This document shows, piece by piece, positions 58,142 through 64,000 of a stretch of 64,000 bases of DNA. The notes under the pieces are model-generated. The model did no database searches. It was not told the origin of the DNA and saw only the letters and a list, made by a program, of their open reading frames with translations. Numbering within the stretch: the stretch's first letter is position 1; every line of letters starts with the position of its first letter. The DNA comes from an uncultured Eubacteriales bacterium (GTDB taxonomy: Bacteria > Bacillota > Clostridia > Oscillospirales > UBA644): contig CAKSFN010000001.1 in the NCBI GenBank assembly GCA_934454405.1, positions 1-64,000 of the forward strand, in the 5' to 3' direction. A program made the position numbers and the translations under genes.

Positions 58142-59035
58142 TCAGCCGCCCATCCTTTCGATAAAGTATTTTTCAAGCCCGTCCGTCACAAAAGAAAGCG
58201 CGCTGACCGCCACTCCGTTTTGAACCAGAAGCGCGTTAAGTTCTGCGGAACGCTGCGTGGCTGTCGAAAGCTCTATCGCGTGCCCGTTAACCGTCAACGC
58301 GTCCTCTCCGACCGCATTTTTAAGCAGCTCAACGGCTTTTTCCACGTCGTCCGCAACGATGCGGAGACGACGCTCTCCCCGCGCCTTTATCTCGTCGGCG
58401 TTAAGTTCTTCCACAAGAACGCCGTCGCTGATTATTCCGTATCTCGTAACGATTTTGGAAAGCTCGTCAAGCAGGTGGGATGATATGAGAACGGTTATTC
58501 CGCGCTCTTTGTTCAGCTTTACAATAAGGTCGCGCACCTCTTTCATTCCCGTCGGGTCAAGACCGTTTACGGGTTCGTCGAGAACGAGAAATTCCGGGTT
58601 GCCGAGCAACGCCACGGCAATGCCCAGCCTTTGCTTCATTCCGAGCGAAAACTTGCCCGCTTTTTTGCTTCCGACTTCGCCGAGCCCCACAAAATCGAGA
58701 ATTCCGTCTATGCTGTTTTCGTCCGCGCCTTTGAGCAGCGCAAAACGCTTCATATTCTCTTTTGCCGTGCAGTTCGGGTATATTCCGGGCTCCTCTATCA
58801 GCGCGCCCGTTCTTCTTCCTGCCTCCTCGCGCGAAATTCCGCCGAAAAGCTCAACGCTTCCGTCCGTCGGAGCCGAAAGCCCGAGAACGACGCGCATAAA
58901 CGTTGTTTTTCCCGCGCCGTTTCTGCCGATAAAGCCGTAAATATCTCCTCTGTTTATCGTCATATTGACGCCCTTTACGGCATAGCGCGAGCCGAATTTT
59001 TTGGAAAGCCCGACCGTTTTCAAAATCTCTTCCAT
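58142..59035 (-). CDS. ABC transporter ATPase partner of the ABC-2 permease
   Basis: A 297-residue ATPase. Walker A is GRNGAGKTT, the signature is FSLGMKQRLGIA (LGMKQ type), Walker B is LVLDEPVNGLD, and the H-loop is ISSHLLDE. The last 75 residues form the domain typical of BcrA/DrrA-type ATPases. AAAGGAGG sits seven bases upstream of the ATG at 59035. It is followed directly by the permease gene. These transporters often provide antibiotic or lipid export. Confidence 0.9.
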   Translation of the reverse strand: MEEILKTVGLSKKFGSRYAVKGVNMTINRGDIYGFIGRNGAGKTTFMRVVLGLSAPTDGSVELFGGISREEAGRRTGALIEEPGIYPNCTAKENMKRFALLKGADENSIDGILDFVGLGEVGSKKAGKFSLGMKQRLGIAVALLGNPEFLVLDEPVNGLDPTGMKEVRDLIVKLNKERGITVLISSHLLDELSKIVTRYGIISDGVLVEELNADEIKARGERRLRIVADDVEKAVELLKNAVGEDALTVNGHAIELSTATQRSAELNALLVQNGVAVSALSFVTDGLEKYFIERMGG

Positions 59036-59069
59036 TTTTCCTCCTTTTCCGACGAAAGCGTCGGCAAAA

Positions 59070-59765
59070 TCATTCGGAGACCTTTTTCGGCGTAAAACCG
59101 ATATAATCTCCCGCCGTGAGTTCAAAGCTGATCCCCTCGTGAACGCCCGTGACGGCAAGTTCGTGCGCCGTCGTGCCGTGCAGATGCCCGTAAAAAACTC
59201 TTTTTATCCCGAATTCGTGCAAAACGCTCATAACGGGTTCGCATCTGTCAGCCGCAAAAAGCGGCGGAAAATGCAGAAAAACAATGGGTACGGCGTTCGG
59301 GTCGAGCTTCTTTGCCGCCGAAATCGAAAGCCTCAGCCTGCCCGCCTCGCGCGCCGTGATTTTTTCGTCTTCCGCCGCGCCGACGCCGGGGATCCATCCG
59401 CGCGTTCCGCAGATGTAATCGTTTCCGACGCGAAAAGCGTTGTTTTGCAGTATCCCGATGCTGTCAAACCCTTTTTCTTTCAGAAACAGGTTTATTTTCC
59501 GCAGCGTTGACCACCAATAATCGTGATTGCCCTTCAATATTATTTTTTTGCCGGGCAGCTCGTGGATAAGCCTCAGATCCGCTTCCGCTTCTTCAAGGTT
59601 TATCGCCCACGACGAATCTCCCGCGATAACGCAGGTGTCGGCCGCTTCAAGCTGCCAGTTCTCTTTGATTTTTCGGACGTGGTCGCGCCATTGCGCGCCG
59701 AATTTGTCCATCGGCTTGCCGACGCTTTCGGACAGGTGCAGGTCGGCTATCGCATAAAGTGCCAT
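59070..59765 (-). CDS. Metallophosphoesterase
   Basis: A 231-residue phosphoesterase. All metal-site motifs are present in order: DLHLSE (D-x-H), GDSSW, GNHDYWW, HFPP and GHLHGT. The substrate is not assignable; family members hydrolyse phosphodiesters or pyrophosphates in nucleotides and lipids. It follows rbgA by 65 bases on the same strand and precedes the ABC ATPase by 34 bases. Confidence 0.9.
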   Translation of the reverse strand: MALYAIADLHLSESVGKPMDKFGAQWRDHVRKIKENWQLEAADTCVIAGDSSWAINLEEAEADLRLIHELPGKKIILKGNHDYWWSTLRKINLFLKEKGFDSIGILQNNAFRVGNDYICGTRGWIPGVGAAEDEKITAREAGRLRLSISAAKKLDPNAVPIVFLHFPPLFAADRCEPVMSVLHEFGIKRVFYGHLHGTTAHELAVTGVHEGISFELTAGDYIGFTPKKVSE

Positions 59766-59830
59766 ATCGTTCTCCGAAAAAAACGCCGCGCCGTGATTGT
59801 TAACTCGGAAGGCGCCGGCGTTTCAGATTT

Positions 59831-60721
59831 CTATTCTATGTTTTTAAGTATCGGCGCAAGCTGCTCGATGTCGTCAAGCGTTATTCTGCCGAGCTTCGCC
59901 GCTCTGAATTCGTCAAGCAGCATAACGGACGCGCGCTCTTCGTCGGGGCGGCCCCCGCCGAGAATAAGCCCGCGTTTTTTCGCGATAAGACCGAGCAGCT
60001 CGTAGTTATCCCCGGGCAGCTCTTCCGTCAGTTTGTATCTGTCGCGGAAATTCTTTTCGTAATGCGCGCGCAGTATCTGCAAAAGGTCGCACGCCAGCGC
60101 TTCGGTATCAACGACGTTGTCCTTTATCGCACCCGTTATCGCAAGCCTTTTCGCGGAGTTTTGGTTCTCAAGCTTCGGCCAGAGAATGCCCGGCATATCA
60201 AGCAGGTCTATGCCGCCTCCGAGAGATATCCATTGTCTGCCTCTCGTGACGCCCGGTCTGTCCTCCGCCTTAACGAGTTTTTTGCCGCAGAGACAGTTGA
60301 TAAAGGTCGATTTTCCGACATTCGGTATCCCCGTCACCATAATTTTCAGGGAACGTCCGCGTATTCCTTTTTCGGCGTTGCGCTGCGCTTTTTCGCTGAA
60401 AACGTCGGTGATTTTTTTCATTATATCGGCAACCGCCGCCGCGCGGTTTTTTGTTTTGCTGTCAAACAAAACGGCGGTGTATCCCGTGTTTTTATAATAT
60501 TCGAGCCATTTTTTGTTCTGCTCGGGGTCGGAAAGGTCGCTTTTATTCAAAACTATGAATTTCGGCTTGTTCTCCGTCATTTTCGCAATATCGGGGTTTT
60601 TTGAGGAAAAAGGGATGCGCGCGTCAACAAGCTCTATCGCAACGTCGATAAGAGGCAGACATTCCGCCATCATTCTTTTTGCCTTTGTCATGTGCCCCGG
60701 GTACCAGTTGATGTTTGCCAC
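59831..60721 (-). CDS. rbgA: Ribosome biogenesis GTPase RbgA (YlqF)
   Basis: A 296-residue circularly permuted GTPase: G4 (LNKSD, about 57-61) comes before G1 (GIPNVGKST, about 130) and G3 (DMPGILWP). The N-terminus NWYPGHMTKAKR is the family hallmark. RbgA helps late 50S subunit assembly. It lies after lepB in the standard rplS-lepB-rbgA order; rnhB, often next, is not found here, a phosphoesterase gene following instead. Confidence 0.95.
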   Translation of the reverse strand: MANINWYPGHMTKAKRMMAECLPLIDVAIELVDARIPFSSKNPDIAKMTENKPKFIVLNKSDLSDPEQNKKWLEYYKNTGYTAVLFDSKTKNRAAAVADIMKKITDVFSEKAQRNAEKGIRGRSLKIMVTGIPNVGKSTFINCLCGKKLVKAEDRPGVTRGRQWISLGGGIDLLDMPGILWPKLENQNSAKRLAITGAIKDNVVDTEALACDLLQILRAHYEKNFRDRYKLTEELPGDNYELLGLIAKKRGLILGGGRPDEERASVMLLDEFRAAKLGRITLDDIEQLAPILKNIE

Positions 60722-60757
60722 CTGCTTTTCCTCCTTTTGAGATATTGTAAAATCGGG

Positions 60758-61411
60758 TTACGACACCTTGCCGAATTTTTCGAACGGGAAAAATCTGAGC
60801 AGAACCTTTCCCGCAATTCTGCGCGTGTCAACGCAGCCTATAACGCGGCTGTCCTGGGAGTTCAGACGATTGTCTCCCATAACGAAAACGTGACCTTCGG
60901 GGATTGTTATATCCACGCACGGATATCCGTTTTCATCCGTTTGAAGCGTGTTTGCGCCTTCCAGCGTTCTGTCCGCCGGGCGCGTCTGCTGAAAAGAGTC
61001 GAGATAATTCTCCTTCAAAACCTGACCGTTGAGATAGACAAGATAATTCTGTCCGTCGTCGGATTTGATTTGCAGATGATCTCCCGCAACGGCAATGATT
61101 CTTTTAACATAAAGGATATCCGAATTATCGCCAATCGCTCTCAAATCGGGCTCGAACACTATTATATCGCCGCGCGAAGGCGTATAAAACAGGTCGGAAA
61201 CAAAATATCTGTCCCCGTTCGCCATGGTCGTGTCCATAGAGTGCCCGTCAACGTATCCGGTCTTGAATAAAAACGTCATAATAAGAAGCGAAACGATGAT
61301 AGCCGCCGCTATCGCCTCAAATATGTCAAAAAAGTCTCTTATCGGTTTTTTGTTCGTTTTTTTCGGAGGTCTTTCGGCATTTTTCTGCCCGAAAACCGTA
61401 TTTTCATCCAT
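60758..61411 (-). CDS. lepB: Signal peptidase I
   Basis: A 217-residue type I signal peptidase with an N-terminal membrane segment (about 30-50). The catalytic Ser is in YVDGHSMDTTM and the general-base Lys in YVKRIIAVAGD; the box E motif GDNRLNSQDSR is present. I chose the ATG at 61411 (MDENTVFGQ) because GAGGAG lies upstream; the open frame continues further into the rplS gap without a ribosome site. It processes secreted proteins such as the dockerin protein in this window. Confidence 0.95.
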   Translation of the reverse strand: MDENTVFGQKNAERPPKKTNKKPIRDFFDIFEAIAAAIIVSLLIMTFLFKTGYVDGHSMDTTMANGDRYFVSDLFYTPSRGDIIVFEPDLRAIGDNSDILYVKRIIAVAGDHLQIKSDDGQNYLVYLNGQVLKENYLDSFQQTRPADRTLEGANTLQTDENGYPCVDITIPEGHVFVMGDNRLNSQDSRVIGCVDTRRIAGKVLLRFFPFEKFGKVS

Positions 61412-61475
61412 AAAACAGTCTCCTCGTTCGGAAAAGTAAAAAGCGGCAGCCTTGCGGCTACCGCTGAAAGAATAA

Positions 61476-61823
61476 TCAGAGTTGCTCTTTAACCTTAGCC
61501 GCTTTGCCGACTCTGTCACGCAGATAGTACAGTTTAGCGCGGCGAACCTTACCCTTGCGAACAACCTCGACCTTGTCGATAACGGGCGAGTTGACGGGGA
61601 AAGTTCTTTCAACGCCGATGCCGTAGGAAACTCTTCTTACAGTTACCGTCTCGGAAACGCCGCCGTGCTTTTTAGCGATAACGGTGCCTTCGAAAACCTG
61701 AATTCTTTCTCTGTTTCCTTCCTTGATCTTAACGTGAACCCTGACGGTGCTTCCTATTTCAAACGGGAAAGCCTCCGCCTTGATCTGATCCGCGGTAAAA
61801 TTCTTAATGATCAGTTCTTTCAT
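61476..61823 (-). CDS. rplS: 50S ribosomal protein L19
   Basis: A 115-residue L19 with the conserved GVERTFPVNSPVIDK and RRAKLYYLRDRVGKAA segments. I chose the ATG at 61823 (MKELIIKNF) with AGGAGG eight bases upstream. It starts the rplS-lepB-rbgA unit and has its own promoter and about 90-base leader. Confidence 0.97.
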   Translation of the reverse strand: MKELIIKNFTADQIKAEAFPFEIGSTVRVHVKIKEGNRERIQVFEGTVIAKKHGGVSETVTVRRVSYGIGVERTFPVNSPVIDKVEVVRKGKVRRAKLYYLRDRVGKAAKVKEQL

Positions 61824-61912
61824 TCTCTTTTTCCTCCTGAACAGATTTTGTGTCAAGATAAAGCAGGGCTTTCGTGCAGAGAAAAGCAGAGGACTGCCCC
61901 CGTAAATCAAGC
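61824..61912 (-). promoter_or_regulatory. 5' leader of rplS
   Basis: About 90 bases from the predicted transcription start to the rplS ATG. Firmicutes often have an L19 autoregulatory leader in this place. The leader includes GGGGGCAGTCCTCTGC-type sequence, but I cannot confirm the structure by eye. Confidence 0.35.
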
Positions 61913-61918
61913 CTTAAC

Positions 61919-61947
61919 ATTATATCATACCCCGACGTATTTTTCAA
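61919..61947 (-). promoter_or_regulatory. Sigma-A promoter of rplS
   Basis: TTGAAA (61942-61947) and TATAAT (61919-61924) on the minus strand, 17-base spacer. Confidence 0.75.
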
Positions 61948-61967
61948 TAGACGAAGTTGAAATATTT

Positions 61968-63572
61968 TCAAACATTATGTGAAATCGTTTCTTTTTCACC
62001 CTTTTTTGCTTTGAATTTAATGATAAGATCGCGTATCGTCAGAAAAATCCCGAACGCGTAAAGCGCCGCGAGCGGATATGCCGCCGCGTCTCCGATATAC
62101 GAATAAAGCGTTCTCGACGAGCTTTTCGCCAGATCCGCAACAAGAACCTCTTCCGTGTCCGCCTTCGATTCCCTTACCGTTTTGCCCGAAGCCGTTATTA
62201 TCGCGGAGATACCCGTGTTTCCCGCGCGCGCCATATCCCTTCCGCTTTCGACACAGCGCATGATTGCGTGGTTCAGGTGCTGTCTGAGCGCCGCGCTGCC
62301 CTCAAACCACGAGTCGTTGCTGACCATAAGAAAATATTCCGCGCCCGCCTCAACGTTTTCTCTTGCGATATAGGGATAAATGGATTCATAGCATATAATG
62401 CCGCCGGCTTTGCCGAACGAGGTGTCAAGAGTTGTCGGCTCCGTGCCTGCCGTAAGATTTCCGAAGTTCTTCGGAACAAAGACCGAAAGAGCGTCGGAAA
62501 GCGGAATGTATTCGCCCATAGGCACAAGCTCGCGTTTATAATACGGCTGCGGAATCACTCCGTCCGCGCGGATCGCCGTCAGCGCGTTGTATTCGCCGTG
62601 TTCGCCGTTAAAAATGCCCGTGACCAGCGTTGCGTTTCTCTTTTTCGCAAAGCTTTTCAGAAACTCCATAACGCTTTTGTTGCTCATATTCGTTGTGACC
62701 GCCGTCTCCGGCCACAGATATATGTTCGGCTCAGCCTCCGCCGCGGAATCGGAAAGCTCGACATACTTTTCAATGGATTCGGCAAGCGACGTGTCCCATT
62801 TCGTCATGGAGCCGAGGTTCGCCTGAATCACCGCCACCCTGACCTTATCGGCTTCCTCCCGTGATTTCTCGACGCGAACCTGCCGAACGGCGCCGTAAGC
62901 CGCATTCAGAGAAAAAAGAAGAACCGCGGAAAGGAAAAACAGCACTGCGCGCCTGCGTTCTTTCATTCTTATCAGCGCAAACGCCGCCTCCGCGACGAGA
63001 GCGTTGAAAAAAACGACGATGAGAGACACGCCCAGAGATCCGAACAGCGACGCGATCTGAATAAGCGCCGTATGCTCCGCAACGACCGCTCCGAGCCTGC
63101 CCCACGGGAACGAAAGCTCCCACGCGTGCGCCTGCAAAAATTCGGCGAAAACGTATAGAACCGGAATGATGACGAACATCGGGAGCTTTGTTTTTTTCAA
63201 TCTGTCAAACGGCAGAAACGCGACCGCGAAAACAATTCCCTCCGCCGCCGCGATGATCAATATCGACGCCGTCATTATCAGATAGGACGGAAGCGCCGGA
63301 ACGCCGTAATTTGTCAGCGGACACATTTTGTAAAGCCACAGCATATTCGGCAGATAGTACGCCGCGGCGTAAACGAAAAAGCATTTCGTGCAGCCGAAGC
63401 TCCCGTTTTTATAAACGCGCATCGCCGTTATCATGGGAACAAGCGCAACAAACGCAAGAAGCCCCGCGTGCCTGAAAGAGAACGCCGCGCACATCAACAG
63501 CCCCGACAGCGCCGAAAGTGCAATCGCGCCGACGGGAGTTCTTTCTTTTTTTATCCGGTTTCTTTTCTTCAT
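61968..63572 (-). CDS. lnt: Apolipoprotein N-acyltransferase
   Basis: A 534-residue enzyme with six to seven N-terminal membrane segments and a nitrilase-fold domain from about 225. Catalytic residues lie in WPETAVTTN (Glu), the region with NALTAIRADG and YYKRELVPMGEYIP (Lys), and GGIICYESIYP (Cys). Lnt adds a third acyl chain to lipoproteins. It is usual in proteobacteria and actinobacteria; homologues in Clostridia exist but their role is less established. Several lipoproteins in this window are potential substrates. Its promoter overlaps that of the divergent SpoVB-like gene. Confidence 0.9.
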   Translation of the reverse strand: MKKRNRIKKERTPVGAIALSALSGLLMCAAFSFRHAGLLAFVALVPMITAMRVYKNGSFGCTKCFFVYAAAYYLPNMLWLYKMCPLTNYGVPALPSYLIMTASILIIAAAEGIVFAVAFLPFDRLKKTKLPMFVIIPVLYVFAEFLQAHAWELSFPWGRLGAVVAEHTALIQIASLFGSLGVSLIVVFFNALVAEAAFALIRMKERRRAVLFFLSAVLLFSLNAAYGAVRQVRVEKSREEADKVRVAVIQANLGSMTKWDTSLAESIEKYVELSDSAAEAEPNIYLWPETAVTTNMSNKSVMEFLKSFAKKRNATLVTGIFNGEHGEYNALTAIRADGVIPQPYYKRELVPMGEYIPLSDALSVFVPKNFGNLTAGTEPTTLDTSFGKAGGIICYESIYPYIARENVEAGAEYFLMVSNDSWFEGSAALRQHLNHAIMRCVESGRDMARAGNTGISAIITASGKTVRESKADTEEVLVADLAKSSSRTLYSYIGDAAAYPLAALYAFGIFLTIRDLIIKFKAKKGEKETISHNV

Positions 63573-63608
63573 CGCGCGCAGATCCTTTCAGATATAACGT
63601 CTGATTGG

Positions 63609-63637
63609 ATTATAACACTTTTTTTCGCGTTTGTAAA
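63609..63637 (-). promoter_or_regulatory. Sigma-A promoter of lnt
   Basis: TTTACA (63632-63637) and TATAAT (63609-63614) on the minus strand, 17-base spacer. Confidence 0.75.
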
Positions 63638-63664
63638 TATCGGAAGAGTACTTTTGCATACAAT
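63635..63664 (+). promoter_or_regulatory. Sigma-E-like promoter of the SpoVB-like gene
   Basis: AAATATC (63635-63641) and CATACAAT (63657-63664) with a 15-base spacer. The -10 element is a full sigma-E consensus match; the -35 is close. The -35 overlaps that of the divergent lnt promoter. Confidence 0.6.
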
Positions 63665-63705
63665 TAAATAAGAAATCTGCGCGGAAACGGGGATAAAAAA
63701 TCAAA

Positions 63706-64000
63706 ATGAAAGAAAAAGGACGGCTTTTGAAGGATTCTTTTATAATCGGCGCGACGGGAATGGGACTGAATCTCGTCGGGCTTTGGTTCAATATCTATCT
63801 TTCCGACACGCTCGGAACGGAGGGCATCGGGCTTTTTCAGCTGATAGCCTCCGCATATATGCTTGCGACGACCTTCGCCACCTCCGGAATAAATCTTTCC
63901 GTTACACGCGTCGTCGCCGAAGCCCTGAGCCGCGCCGAAACACGGGGAAAGGCAACGCGGAGCTTTCGCAGATGTCTTGCCGTTTCCGCAGGGCTCGGCG
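63706..64000 (+). CDS. SpoVB-like polysaccharide flippase, N-terminal fragment
   Basis: The first 98 codons of a membrane protein cut by the right edge. The sequence (WFNIYLSDTLGTEGIGLFQL, then TFATSGINLSVTRVVAEAL) follows the N-terminus of SpoVB/MurJ-type MOP-family flippases, with the loop between helices 1 and 2 and the TSGI-V-R segment of SpoVB. The family translocates lipid-linked precursors. The sigma-E-like promoter upstream agrees with a role in spore cortex or coat building in the mother cell. The start ATG at 63706 has only a weak GGGGAT upstream. Confidence 0.7.
   Translation, partial: MKEKGRLLKDSFIIGATGMGLNLVGLWFNIYLSDTLGTEGIGLFQLIASAYMLATTFATSGINLSVTRVVAEALSRAETRGKATRSFRRCLAVSAGLG

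Overview
The window looks like a chromosomal stretch from a spore-forming anaerobic Firmicute, most likely a gut Clostridia of the Oscillospirales type. The reasons are direct: sporulation genes (spoVM, spoIIID, a SpoVB-type flippase at the right edge and a YtvI-like protein), many TTGACA/N17/TATAAT promoters, AGGAGG ribosome sites, a lipoteichoic acid synthase-type enzyme, class II aldolase, DUF1846, and Firmicute gene orders (dnaG-rpoD, rplU-rpmA-obg, rplS-lepB-rbgA, tig-clpP-clpX). Base composition is near 50% GC. I saw no rRNA or tRNA gene, CRISPR array, prophage or intact insertion sequence.

Layout. 0.3-6.6 kb: an FAD oxidoreductase (+), convergent with the operon dnaG-rpoD-HAD phosphatase-DUF3810 (-). 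6.8-7.4 kb: a small membrane ORF and spoVM (+), convergent with spoIIID (-), which has a sigma-E-like promoter. 7.8-9.9 kb: an unknown ORF, an AraC regulator with a 12-G tract, and plsY. 10-16.2 kb: a PAQR protein behind a palindromic operator, an asymmetric heterodimeric ABC exporter behind a leader ORF, and cardiolipin synthase. 16.3-25.8 kb: a mini-dockerin protein, U32 peptidase-zapA, a membrane protein, VanZ, a sugar-kinase-like APH protein, a WYL regulator, aldolase, YtvI and a lipoprotein. 26-34.2 kb: ABC-F, a 261-bp repeat, a candidate small RNA, an EF-G paralogue, and rplU-rpmA-obg with a leader. 34.7-37.7 kb: a Crp/Fnr regulator with an SsuABC/TauABC-like uptake system. 37.8-45.5 kb: a large DUF4091 lipoprotein with a cysteine-rich insertion, VOC, YjjG-like HAD, Nudix, a 382-bp palindromic repeat, DUF1846 and an RraB-like membrane protein. 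45.7-52.4 kb: a multi-TM membrane protein, an LTA synthase-like sulfatase and the copper ATPase CopA with a C-terminal CopZ-like domain. 52.4-63.6 kb: the second 261-bp repeat (inverted), a lipoprotein, then clpX, clpP, tig, an ABC-2 transporter, a phosphoesterase, rbgA, lepB, rplS and lnt, all on the minus strand. From 63.7 kb a SpoVB-like flippase runs off the edge.

Most of the window is housekeeping. I did not find a multi-gene cluster that is clearly a new system. The strongest unexplained signals are the three evenly spaced CxxC-X14-CxxC modules inside an extracellular DUF4091 lipoprotein; a family of structured palindromic repeats, two copies of which differ in a way that preserves a hairpin; a promoter-terminator pair with no good ORF (candidate small RNA); and an internal ribosome site and ATG in copA that could release a free copper chaperone. 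All functional calls are by motif recognition only; no database search was run.
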